From the NCBI GenBank assembly GCA_012845835.1, contig JABAKD010000028.1:8187632-8251631 (forward strand): a stretch of 64,000 bases of DNA, written 5' to 3'. Positions 20,029 to 33,300 of this stretch are shown one piece after another. Each line of letters opens with the position of its first letter. Positions within the stretch are counted from its first letter, which is position 1. This DNA is from Undaria pinnatifida. Its lineage: Eukaryota > Sar > Phaeophyceae > Laminariales > Alariaceae. The notes under the pieces are model-generated. The model was not told where the DNA came from, did no database searches, and saw nothing but the letters and a program-made list of their open reading frames with translations. The position numbers were made by a program, and so were the translations under genes.

Positions 20029-20399
20029 GTTATACACAACCACAACACAAGCTCGACGGGACTGTCGCAGTCACCCAATGGGAACGCAACAGCGGAAACC
20101 CGATATAATCGAGAAATAAAAACGAGGGTGGGTGTGCACTCGTAGAGTGGGGGGGGAAGGAAAAGAGGGAGGGGGACGGGGGGGGAGGGTCAAAACTGGA
20201 TGGGAACGAAACAGGCTCGTACACCTCACCTCTGTAGTTTTGCCTAACGTTATCACTACACAGTAGAGCAACGAGTACGCGGGAACACGCATGTGCGCTG
20301 CGAGCATCCAAAAAAAGGAAACGACAATACAACTCAATCCACCACACAACCAAACGAAAAAAAGACAACCAACCAACCACCAACAAACCAAACAAAAGC

Positions 20400-20547
20400 T
20401 AACCACTCGAGCCAACCAAAAGCGATACGCAACCGCAGCACCTTTGGGTGTGCTACAAATATAGTCAGAATTGACACACGACACAGGGGTGGAAGTGTGG
20501 CGAGCTAAAACTTTAACTTTACCCATCCGCCGGCGATTGAAGAACAT
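20400..20547 (+). mobile_element. A-tailed short repeat, diverged
   Basis: ATTGACACACGACACAGGGG, GTGGAAGTGTGGCGAGCT and CCCATCCGCCGGCGATTGAA followed by an A-rich run. The 5' half differs from the other copies. Confidence 0.55.
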
Positions 20548-20815
20548 AAAAAAACACCAACCAACTAACCAACTAAGCAACCAACCGATCAACGATATAA
20601 CCGACCAACCAACTAACCGATCGAACATATGATCGACCAACCAACCAACCGATCAACCATATAACCGACCAACCAATCAACCAATCAACCATATAGTCGA
20701 CCAACCAACCGATCATCCATATAGCCGACCAATCAACCAACCAACCGATCAATACATCAACCGACTGATTAACCAATAAACCAATCAACCGATCAAATCA
20801 ACAAATCGACCAGCT
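20540..20815 (+). repeat. AACC/AACCGATC tandem array
   Basis: Higher-order array of CCAACCAACCGATCAAC with periodic CATATA, about 275 bp. Confidence 0.9.
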
Positions 20816-21044
20816 GTCCCACAGAAGCTCGCGGACGAACGAGTTTTCCGAGGGGAGAAACAAGACAAGAAAACACAAAAAAAGCGACACCCCTCCACCC
20901 GTGCCACCAAAAAACGCCAACGACACAAGACAGCCTTACGGAGCCCGTGGTTGCTTCTCTTTCTTCCACAACCTCCTTGCACACAGACTGCCTCACAGTA
21001 CCCGTGATTGTTTCTCTTCCTCCCCCCCCTTCCCCCCTGCCGAT

Positions 21045-21246
21045 TCATTCGAAGCTGCCATCCATATGCAAGAAAGCACGCTCAAGATGGAAGTCCGCCT
21101 CACGAGTGGTTCTTAGTAGGATACAGCCCACCCTTCAGGCGACTCGCCGAACACCTCACGGCGGTTCGCGCTTGGTGCACGCGATGACTGCGAGCGTCTA
21201 TGGTCATACGACTACGGCTATGCATGAAGTGAGTACATCCCCCTGC
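21045..21246 (+). mobile_element. C-tailed repeat, subtype B, 5'-truncated
   Basis: Runs from AGCTGCCATCCATATGC through GGCGGTTCGCGCTTGGTGC to GAAGTGAGTACATCCCCC. About 25 bases around the TCCCGGCATAG motif are deleted. It ends 138 bases from the FYVE stop codon. Confidence 0.7.
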
Positions 21247-21383
21247 CTTGCCCTGCCTTGCCCAGCCCAGTTGCTCGACTCGACCGGATAATGTTCCACC
21301 AACAACTAGCTTGCAGAGCCAAAAAAAGAAAATAAAGAGGGGTAAGCTCATTCACGCCGTCCCCTCCGCTCAAACCAATCAAA

Positions 21384-24300
21384 TCAAAGGAAAAAATACT
21401 GGTCAAGCTCATGCCCTTCCACTGACCCCCCCTCCCCTCCTCCTCCCCCCTCGACCCCCCCAGGCCCCGCACTCGCCCCCTCCCCATGCCCCTGCCCTTC
21501 GCCGAGACCCTCCACGGCTTCCGCGGTGGCGGCTGCAGCAGCAGCAGCGGAAGCTATGGCGATGCGGCCCCGGCCACCCCTTGCAGCGGCGGCAATGCGT
21601 TCTTCGCGGCTACTGCAGATGCTGGGGATTACGGCTCCGCAAGCGTCGCGGGCTAGGTCGGCTATGGCTTGGGCTAGGAACGCCGTTAGGGCGATGAAGA
21701 GCGAGCCGGTCGCGCTGACAAGGTGCTCCGCCGTGACGTCGGGGTGGGTCGCCTGCAGAAAAAAAAAAAGTGCAGGGGCGGAGAAACGGTTACGGACGCG
21801 TGCTACGATGGAGGTTCTACCACTGTTTTCTCTGAGATTTCCTCAATTTGGGAACTCACGACCTCTATATACCAAAAACTGATCTGGAGAAAAAGAAAAC
21901 TGCTACATAGTCTTAAGTATATACCGGGATGCAAAAAAACAAACAGGATCTAGGTACACGGCGAGAAATCATGCAAAATAAAAAAATGACCTGTTTCCTA
22001 AGACTTTGGGTTGAGAGCACCCGTCATTCAGGAAACATTTCAGACGAAAACCGCTACTTCTATCGTAGCACGCGTCTCTTTTTACTGGCATACATGCTAT
22101 ACATCAGGATATGTAACAGGGGAGAGCAGGTCGCCCCGGTGGTCTAGCGGTTAACCTCAAACACTGCTAAGGTTGGAGTCAGGGGTCCAAACCCCTCAAC
22201 GGAGATTTTGCATTTTCCAGAGACACCCACAGCCGAGAGCGCTTTATAGCGTGGGTAAAAGCGTAATTCGGTGCGAGTGCACAAGGGCGAGGGAAGAAAG
22301 CGCTGAAGTCTCCTTGCGATAAAATGAAGGCGTGTACCGTAGAGGGGAGGGGGGAAAAGAGCCTGCTTAGTGGCCCCGGATCTGATTTCCGTTCAGGAGG
22401 GAGGTACAAGGAGAAAGAAAAAAGTGCGAAGATCAACAGATGGGATGGGCAGAATAAAAAAAATAAAAAAGGAGGGGGGGGGTGGGGGGTGGGTTGGGGG
22501 GCGGCGTGCTCATTTTATGCACGCCGTTGTCGCATGAATGACCGTAGGCTCTCGCATCCCTGCCGGGACGGAGCACGTCGGGTTTTCAACGACCAGACAC
22601 ACATCGCGTGCACCAAGCGCGAAGCGTCGTGCGGTGTTCGGCCATTCGTATGAAGAGTGAGCTTCATTCGACTGAGAACCATCTGTGAGGCCGACTTCTG
22701 CACTTAGTGCGTGCTTCTCCATATGGATGACAGCTTCGAAATCATTTGTTTGTTTTTTGGTGTGAGGCAGCTTCCACAAAAGGCAGCAGTGGGGGGGGGG
22801 GGCGGGGGGTTGTTAAGGCTCGACACAGTAACGAACGCGGGTTAAAAGCAGCAGCAGCAGCAACGGCAACAACAGCAGCAGCAGAAGAAACAGCAATATT
22901 AACATGTTCAATCTTGCATCCCTACACTCTACAGCCTTCCTTCGACACGCATTTTGTTACGTCGCTTCCAGAGGCAGCAGCAGGAGCAACACCAACAACA
23001 CCACAATCACCAACACCAACACCAACAACACCAACACCAACAATAACCACCACAACAACAACGACGACAACAACACAACAACAGCAACATCCACAGCAAC
23101 AACAACACCAACACCAACACCAACACCAAAACCAACATCAACACCACCAACAACACCGTACGCCCCAACACCCTACATCGTACGACACGCATTGATTTTT
23201 TAGGCTGTCGCTTTTCACCGCACCTGGTAGCGACGAATGACCGCCAGCAGCGTCAAGAACGCGGCAGCCACGACACGCCTTCCAGGTCTCCAGCGCCTCC
23301 CAGCACCATTCGCGTGGTTGTGATAATGGTAGCTACCGTTCCCGCTTCGCCCCCCTCCCGACCTCTTAGACCGCCCTCCCCCGCCACGAGAGCGGTCGCG
23401 GCTCTCGAAGAGCTTGCGCAGGAGGGCCCGCGCTCCGGCCCAAGCCTTGTCCAGCCCGGTGCGAGTGACGCACACCATAAGCGGCCCTGGCGGTGTGCAG
23501 GAGTGTAATGGTTTGGCCGGGGAGTGTCGTAAGAGAGGGCAGGAGGGCGGGAGGCATTTGGGAGTGGAGTGGGTGGGGTGGGGAGGGGATGAGGGGAGGG
23601 GTGGGAGACGTCAATTCTGACGAGTCCTTTCACCGCTGCGGAAATTATCCTATTCTAAATCCAAGTGGTTTGACCCCCAAAACGTAGCTGCAGTTCTAAA
23701 CAGGCGTAAGCTTTGGTTATCTCGTCCATGGCAAACATCACATATACATGTACATCGCGCGATGTGTAGCCTTACAAACCAGGGACGTCTTTATTCTTGT
23801 GAAACGTACATACCACGCGGTTTGCTCACCGCGAGGAAACACTCACATTCTCCCTCCTGTCAATGAGAGACAGCCAGAACCAAAGACCCCCCCCCCTGCT
23901 CCGTCTCGAAAGGGATGCGTGGTCAATGGTCATAGTAAGGCAAGCAACAAAAGAGTACGCCATCCCCCCACCCCCTCTCCGTCCTTGTCACACGCAACAA
24001 TGACAAGCCTGCTCACCCCCCCCCGCCCAGCAAAAACATGCCTGCTCTTCCCTCCCCTCCCCTCCCCGGCTTCCCCCTTCCCCCCTCGCCCACCTGACAG
24101 ACGCCGGGGATCCAAGCGATGTATCCCCGCCCCACGGATGAAGTCGCGGACGAAAGCGCTGCCTTGTTCTACCGCCTGCTGGGGACTCTTCGCCCTCCCC
24201 GCCTCCCTCTCTGGCGAGCGCCGCTTACCACTGAACTCCCATTTTCCCTTCGAGGCGGAAGCACTACCGCTGCAGCCACCACCACAACCCCCCCCGCTCC

Positions 24301-27300
24301 CGCCGCTGCCGCTGCCGCTGCTGCTGGTTGCGGAGACGGGCGTCTTGGATCCGGCACCATTTGAGAAACCGCTAGGTCCTCCGCGGGGGGTGTATCTTGT
24401 CGATCTTGAGGAGGGGGTGCCGCCATTGCCGCCACCACCGTGCTCGCTCAAGCTCTGCATGGAAAAAACAAGAACAAAAAAAATGATAAATTCGTCTAGT
24501 CTAGACCATTAACAGGAGATAAGTAGGAAATATAAACCTAGCGTAGTGTTTGCGGTAGAGTCTTGTGTCTGCTGGTAAATGAGAAAAAAAGGCGAAACGA
24601 ACTAAACTATGTACCAGGTATACTATAAAGTCTAAATACCCTTGCGCTTGTTGGTAAATAGAGAAAGTGAGAGCCAGTTTGAGGGAAAATCTTGTGTTTG
24701 TTCGTGAAGAAACAAAAGCGAGAGGACATATGAGAACTGCACCGCATTCCTCCTACCCAAAAACAAAATGACGTGAATCGCAAGTTTGCCCGAACGCCGA
24801 CCACTCTTTGCTTACGCCATACGACAACGCGTCCAACACGATACCAACACCAATCCCTCCGAACCCAACACCGAAAACAACTCCAACACCACCAACACCA
24901 GCACCAACACCAATATCCCAATCTCATCACCAGCCCAACACCAATCCAATATGGGCGCCAAAACCGCCTCCAAAACTCAAACGCCAACTCAACAAAGCCA
25001 AAACCAATCCAACAGCAACACCGCGTCTAACACCAACACCGCTCCCACTCGTCACCAACACCAAACCAACGCCAACACCGCTCCAAATCTCAGCACGCTT
25101 CCAAAACCCAGCACCAATCAAATCCCAACACCAACGCACCAATCTATACGTAACACCAACATCACAGGACTGTGAATACAGTTGAGTTCAATTGACACAC
25201 ACGTGTAAAAATACGTGGACGTGGGGTGAGTTTAAGCTATGTATTTCCCCATCCACCGGAGGATTAAAAACAACAACAACAACAGCAACAGCAACAACAA
25301 CAACAACAACAACAACAACAAATCCAGTACCAGCACACCAACCCAACACCAACGCCGCCTCCAACTCAACACCACCCCGAACACCAACACCAACACCAAC
25401 GCCAACGCCAACGTCAACACCAACAGTCGAAACCCACCTGAGTCGACCACAAGTGGCGCCTGTCGGTGGTCGAGCTCGATCTCCCCTCCACCACACCACC
25501 TGCCCGGCGCGCCTTCTTGCCACGCTTGCGACCTTTCACGGGTGCGACTGACCAAGAGCTCGGGCCGCCCTGGCGCATGCATGCATGCATGCGTGAGGTG
25601 GGTGAGTAAGTGGGTGGGTAGGTGGGTGGGTGGGCGAGTGGGTGGGTGGACAATACGCTTTTACTTAGTAATTAGAGTTCGGCCATTGTTAGCTCCTGCA
25701 GGGCTGCGAGCTGGCTGAACTCGATGGCTACCTGTAGTTGCCACAGCGGTGTCGAAGTAAGCCAACTAACTGACTTGCGGACTTAGTCCATGAACAAAAA
25801 CACACACACACAAATATCGAGCCACAAAAGCGCTACGCGGTAGTTATTATTTACCAAAAAGTCAGACACAAACAGACACCAACGCTCCACTTTCTTTTTT
25901 CCGCACCCAAAACCATTCATCGCAGACAAAGCGATAAACTCGTCTGGGCTGGCCGGTGTGAGGTGCCGAGTGACTTGAGCGGTGGGATATTGAATAAAAA
26001 TATTGTAACGACGTCAGCTGTGAGTTCGATGACATAGGGTCGATACTCGTCTTTGCAAGCTGCGTACTATTACACCGATCGCCCGTCTTTAGTAAGTTTT
26101 TATAAATCAAAACCTAACATAAGATGACATTGTAATATGTTACCTATCATGTATAACCAATTGACATGCCAAAAATTATCTGAACATTTTCATGTATATT
26201 TGTTTTCTTCCGTCAACAACCCCCGCCCCCCCCCCCCCCCTTTTTCAGCTTGCGACATCCCCGGGATTTCAAGCGAACAAGATCCAGATTGGGAAAAGCT
26301 TGCAAGGACGGCCGTCCCTAACGACCTGAAAAAAAAAAAAAAAAATCGTACAAAAAAAAGTAACATTTTTTTTTTGCGAATCGTGATATATTTGTGAGGA
26401 ATCCGGACATTTTTTTGCATCGTTCTGACATCCCCCCCCCGAAAAAAAACAATGATGTCAGGACTTCTGCCAAAAAAAAAAGTGATTTTGTTTTTCGAAA
26501 ACGTGACACTTCAGAATACCAAACAAGGTCAGGAACGGTGTGATATTTTGTCAGGATTCGCGTCTTTTTTGCGTTCGTTATTAATAGGAACGGCCCTGAT
26601 ACCTACCAGGTATCACCTAGATACTACTGTGTAGTGTAGTGGGGACTTGAGAGTCGGCTAATTCACAGCCCTTCGGAACTACACATACTACGTTTCGGGG
26701 ACAAGCTATCACTACTAGCTAATCACTTTTTGGAATTAGATACGCATCTCATTTTGCAATAGAAGGAGGCGGAACCGCTGTTTTGGGGAGACATATCAAC
26801 CGTTGGCCAGAACGGGTGTAGCTTATTTTAGTGGAAGTTGACCACAGAGGCTGACGAACGCTCGTGCAGATAGCTGGTTTGGTAACTCACTGGCAGAAGC
26901 CATTGTTACTGTATCTAAGGGGAGTCGCCGACCTATGCAGTATTCTTAATTAGGACACACATCCAGCAATACGCGCGATCGGAGTATCAACACAGCTTGC
27001 GAACATGAGTTTCGACGAAATCTTCGATCTCGAAGCTGGAGGGTGCTTTTATTGTTGAAATACTGGTACAGCAGCAGTGCTGCGTGCACTAATCGGCACC
27101 GACACGGGTCGTGCTGGACATTTATGGGTAAAAGTTGCAACTTAATGTGAGAAACACACACATACACAAATAGCAAATAGCAAATAGCAGTACGTGCGTG
27201 CCTACTCGGCACGCTGCAGCCCTCCACTATAAAAATAGTAAACCCAACCCCGATCCATGGTCGATCGGTATATACTGGTATGAGCTATCGTATGACAAGC

Positions 27301-30300
27301 AGAAAAAATCGGCCAACAAAAAAAATGTAGGATAAAACGATGCACAAAATGACAAGTAAGATAATTCAATTTTTTACATAATTTATCCTATATGATTTCT
27401 TAACGGTCTTGCACATATTCTTCAGCATAACTTGGTACAAAATCGTTTTCTTTTGTTTTTTAATCCTCCGGCGGATAGGGAAAAATAAAGCTTAAACTCA
27501 CCATACTTCCACGTATTTTCATACACGTCGTGTGTCGATTTAACTCAATTGCATTCGCAATCCAGCGCTAGCTGGCGTGTCCTTCGGTTCCCGCTATGGC
27601 GATAGCGTGAGCTGTCCCTATCGGCGATCCCCGTCAAAAAATCGCACAGCAGTACGACCAGGTATCACACCACACATGCATGTAACACAAGGTATTATAC
27701 TCGTACGACAGCATACGAGTTTACACAGATTGAATTTAGCAGTATGAGCTTGAACATACAGAAACTGAAATTTCACCAAGTGTTCCCATCAGCCGGCATA
27801 GCTCAGTGGTAGTAGCGGCACCTTCGTAAGGTGTAGGTCGAGAGTTCAATCCTCTCTGTCGGCTAACCTTTTTTTTTCCAATTTTTCCATTTTTTTTTTT
27901 CACTTTTTTTTTTTTTTTCATCCTCCGGCGGATGGGGAAAAACAAAGCTTTACGTAGCTCACCACACTTCCACGTATTTTCATACGTGTCGTGTGTCGAT
28001 TTAACTCAGTTGCTTTCGCAGCCCAACGCCAGCTGGCGCACCCTTTTTTTTACTTTTTTTTTTTGCTCTTCGTCAGGAACGCCGCTGCTACTGCAGTTTT
28101 ATATACAATCCATCCTGCAACACCCCAACTACAACAACATAAGCACCTCTACGATGAACACGAATGCCGTTTTTTTTTTTAATAATACAGGTTGGTTCAA
28201 GCAAAACCCGAAATTTATTTCTGGGCGAATGTCCACGCCGTTTGCTGGATTCAAACCGTGACATTTTGCATACGTCTTCTATGTGCCCTTGCGATAGCCT
28301 CACCCCTGTCGTTTTTTTTTTTGCCTGCTTTTTCGTTAGTCAAGATTTTTTCGAAGATTTGGACCACCTTAAACCATTTACTTTCGGCGATACAATAAAT
28401 AAAAAAACAAAACCCGGAGGTCAGGCCTCGGGACGTGTGCAAAATTTCAGGGTCTATCTCTCAAAAGCGGCGTGGACATCATGATTTTTGTACGCAAAAA
28501 TGAGTAAGATATACCTCATTTCCTTCAAACGACTTGGGTTTAGTGTAGGATCCAGTTTTTCGCTAGGTTCAGCTTAATGTTGATTGAACATAGGCAGGTC
28601 AGACCTTCGATTTTTTGCACGAAAATTTCTGCAGACATACATGCCTTGGAGTACCCCCAACCGGTTCGTGCAAAATGCCAAATGCGGCACAATTTTTTTT
28701 TCGCCCCCGCTTGGAAAAAGCCCGAATGTTATTGAAAACATTGAAGGCCCGTCATTGATCGATATGAGTTTCGCTCCTAGATACAGCCCGAGGTCGGTAA
28801 ATAATAAAATGGCCATGTGACCCTCTTCCACTGGTCATGGGGGTCAGTATGATATGTTGAGGTATTAGTGGGGTATTAGTCCGTTTGACCACTTGCACAA
28901 GGTTGACCAATAGCTTACCCAAACTAAGCCTTACAACACTCTCCCCCCCTGAAACGGCGGGATAGCAGGTCGGCCGGATATACGGCGGACCTGTCAATAT
29001 CCAAGCCGTTTCATTCCCTGGGGATACCAGAGGGAGAGTATTTTTCAAGTTCGACATGGGGAAAATCTGAAAAGTTTATTATTGTGGATGGTGGGGATCG
29101 AACCCACGACCCAAAAACCCATGCCCTGCCGACGACGCCAATTGTTAAGGTATTAGTGGGGTATTAGTTCGTTTGACCGCTTGCAAAAGGTTAACCAATA
29201 GCTTACCCAAACTAAGCCTTACAACAGATACCAAATATTCACCCTTTGACCAGATATTGCGAGCGGCAATGGTGGGGGGACAGAATTTCGGGCTTTTAAC
29301 GTGAACCAGCCTGTACCCAAAATTACTTACCAGGTATTATACAAAAAATATTCTAAGGACGTCAGCCGTGAGTTTGACGAATTCCAGGCCAATACTCATC
29401 TTTGCAAGCTGCGTTGTTGGTACTTGTAATATACTATATGGGCGAGTGTGTATTGGGAGGCGTCCTATTTTTTGTCCACAATAATGGTAAGTGTTGGTAT
29501 TTATACTTTAGGTGGGGAATATTGAGCTAGATCAAACATCACATCTATTTTATAAATTTACCAGGTATTATTGTAGTTTTCACTATACCGATCTATTATA
29601 TGTATGGTAGGCGGTTTATTTTGTTTTTTCTCCCCCCTTTATTGACACCCATATTACAGTATACTTCGTATTAATATAAGCACCTCTACCATGCGTACGC
29701 GTGCCTTCTCGTTTTAAACAGCACCAGGTACTAGCTAGTAGTTTTTCCTATCGGATTTTCGCAATGCTCACAAGTTCTACCCCTATGATGCGAAAACAAG
29801 CACTTCTGTTATGAATGCGGGCGCCGTTCTTCCCGGTACAACATAGTTTTTTCCCATCGGATTTTTGTGTCAAAACTGCCCCTGCTGTGCCTGCGTGTCG
29901 TCGTATCTCTAAACTGGGGCGGCATAAATGCAAAAAAGAAGGGTCAACTGCTGAGAGCGCTATTAATAGCAGCGTGGGTAGGCACAATTCGACGCGGGTC
30001 GACGAGGGAAGAAAAAGTTGAATTCTTCTCGCGATAAAAACGAAAGCACGTACTGTAGTGGGGAGGGGGGAGGAGGGCCCGCTTTGTGACCCCGGATCTG
30101 AGGTACTACTGGGAGGGAGCGCGAGAGTAGTGCGAGGAAAATAAACGGGATGAAGAAAAAAAAATGGGCTTCATGGCGCAACAGCCCCACCGTGAGGGTG
30201 GCAAATCGACAGGCTTGTCCATGCCCACTTTCGAGGACGGCATCGTCGCTAAAGTTGGAAAATGTGGTTCCAGGCGGAATATTTTGGGGTTTCTTGATCT

Positions 30301-33300
30301 GTACTGGTAGCCAGGTACGACGTATATTTTTTATTACTGGTAGAAGAGCAGCCGGTACGTACACGTACCAAGTTCCCTTCGTTTACCGAACGTTTTTGAA
30401 AGATTGTTCGGTAGCTCATAGTTCTGCAGCAACAGCATAGAATGTGCCCAGGTATTCTTGCGCTGGACTTTCCAGGCACAATAACAACACCGTAGATGTT
30501 GCAGTACATAGCAAGGCCAGCGCCTACTATACATACAAAGTACGTGTCTGCGTGGGCTTCGAAAGAGAAAAAAGAGGTCTTGAGCGGTTTCAACTATCGG
30601 CACAAGCGAGATCAGGCGGGTGGTTTTGTACACATTTCGCTGTTTTCGAAGTCGCCCTTCTCAGGCCGGCCCTGGCAGTTGTGGCGCTAATTCCATGTTT
30701 GGATGCAGATTTTGCAGAAAAACCTCAAACCACAAGTACGGTACCAGATAAAGTATACCAGGTATGCGTGCCAGAAATCTTACGATTTTTGACGTGTTCC
30801 GCACATTTTTTTTTTTCAGGATATCCAAAACACTCGATGACGCCGCGCTCGCGGCATTGCCATAGCCTGGGTTAATAGGGTTGGTTGGACGACTTCTCTT
30901 TCTAACAAAAAATACACACAAACATTTATGGATTTTTGGTACTTTATCTGGTCTATTCTGTGTGCCGCGACTGGCGAAGCGATTTCCAATTTGGCCAAGC
31001 CGAAATGGCATCACTACCTGTGTGCCTGGTATATCCCGTGTTCCCTCAAATGGTTCGGAAGGCGTTACTGCCAGTCTAACAATAAGGGAAACCTCTCACC
31101 CCTTGTAATCAGAAGACATCAGGGCGAGGCAAGAGCCAGAAATAGTACCAAAGGAAACATACTAACAGGCAATGCGCGTAGTAAGTAAAAACACATACTG
31201 CGATATCGGGTCTGTTCAAAATTCTCTCAAAATGTATTTTTGTTGCGTTCGTCACAGGTCTCGAATTTTGCTACCGGTATAATGCAAGCTTCCCCTGCGG
31301 GTTGTGGTTGTGACTCGAAATGCCCGGTGCTTCGCAACTTGAAAAGTGTGGGGGGGAATTGAAAATAAATAAATAAAACTTTCACATCGCGCAAGAAGAA
31401 CCGTCAAGTAACCTTGACCAGCCCAAAACGTTAAATTAGTCCGTGCCACAAACACGGAGTTCTTAACAATGGCGTCGTTGGCAGGTCGGTAACATTCTGG
31501 TTGGCGCACCCCCCCCCTGCCTTGTTCTTGTGGCTATCCCGAGACAGGTGGGGCGTACCGGTTGTGCGTACGGGCCATGATCAACATATGCGTAACGTGT
31601 ACCAGATACCTGGTAACTCAAACGGATATAAGGATAGAGCGGCTGACACCGCAACACCGCATGAAGCGATCCCAATCCACATGAATGTCACTGGGCCATG
31701 GAACGGTTGGTCGAAGACAAGCTACACCAGGAACTGAACAAACCGTAAGACACATCCCGCCCCACACATTAACTTGAGCCATTATCCAAACCAAGCGGTC
31801 CTTAAGCGGTGCAACGTACTGTGACCCTCCGCTCCCCAACTTTCTCCCCGCTCCCACCCTCGGCCATCGTCAAAAACTCGAAAAAAAAAAAAAAAACATC
31901 TCAGGAATACGCATATCTTACCTCCACCTCTCCGTCTTCCTCGTCGCCCAGGACCACCACCACCCCCGTCGAGGCCCCGTCACCTCCCACACTCTCCTTC
32001 CCCTTAGCCGCGACTGCTGCTGCTGCTGCTGCTGTTTTCACCGTTCCGCCCGCTTCCGGCACTCCGACCCCTGCCTCGCCCCCCGAGGCCCCAATAGCAG
32101 TTCGTCCCAGCGCACCACTGCCTGGAGTGGGAGTACCGTTGCCGGCGGAAACGCTACTGCGTGTCGCGCAACCGCGGGACACGCTACCGCGCAAAACGAT
32201 ACCATTAGCGCCGCTGCCACCTTCGCCCCCACCTCCCTCATCGCCACGCTTACTCCCACCACCAACAGCTCCGCCACCGGGCGCCCTAAAGGACGCCGCT
32301 ACAGAATCGTCCGAAGCCGGAGATCCGGCGAAGAGCGATCTAACCGTAGCGTCCGAGATGCTGCTGCCGTCGTTGCTGTTGCGACGGCCGTGGGTTTTCG
32401 AGGATGACGAATTGCGCGAGGTAGTGGTGGTGGTGGCCGTGGCGGAAGAAGAGAAAGGCGGGGTAGCGGCCGAAACCGGCGCGGACGTGATGGAGATAGT
32501 AGTAGCTGACTGGGCCGGAATGCACCCCCCTCCCCCGGAGGAAGAGGGGGGAAGCAGGCTCGGGGTGACGAGTGGGGTGAAGGCAGGGGTGGCGGCGGGG
32601 GTGGCCGCGGGGGACGGGCTGACGGCGTACATGCCGTTATCGTCGAGAACCACGGGGCCTTCCACGATGCAGATGTCGCACACCCGCTGTAGGCCCTTTT
32701 GACCTTGTTGGGGGAAAAAAAATCGACAGCGTTGGTGATTGGGGGCCGCCTGGGGGGGTATGGCGGGGCCGGGGTAGACAGAGAGCGCCAGCGGCTAATA
32801 ACCCTTCGCTATGCAACATATTTCCGACTCCTGATTCCACGCAGTGTAGTTCGTTCGGAGAGGGTGATGACATGAAAGCGCAAGCGACTAGGCACCCTTT
32901 GGTTAATAATTTAGCACAGGATTGTCTCCGGAAGCGTTTTCGGATGATGCGATTGTATAGAGCACGCTTTGCGTCAAGGTCCCATCAAAATACAGCCCCA
33001 GACAGTCTGTACAGCAGTGACATCGATACACTTAACGAAAAATAAAACTGCCGGTGGCATCGATTGTAGCGTTTAGCTCTACGTTGCTGCTCTCGCTGCT
33101 TGCAGCCAACAGACAAACACGCCCTCAACTACTTCAGGATTCCTGCGATCGCGTACCTGAGTAGTGCGCCTGATTTCATCGGTTTCTCCTCCCCCCCCCC
33201 CCCCTGTCTCTTATTACTATGTATTCTGTCTCTTCCCCCCGCTCCCCCTCTCATACTCTTTCTCTGTCAGTCTTGCTACCCCTCCCGCCCCACCTCGCTC

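Noticed and set aside
22133..22207. Possible functional tRNA (anticodon GCT-like)
   Set aside because: Acceptor ends do not pair, the anticodon stem is broken and the sequence continues into a repeated body with an A tail; it is a SINE head.
23748..24512. 254-codon plus-strand open frame
   Set aside because: Low-complexity proline-rich shadow of the FYVE exon 24094-24454 and a C-tailed repeat.
31809..32702. 297-codon plus-strand open frame
   Set aside because: Antisense shadow of the FYVE-gene exon 31922-32703, whose minus-strand frame joins the zinc finger in phase.
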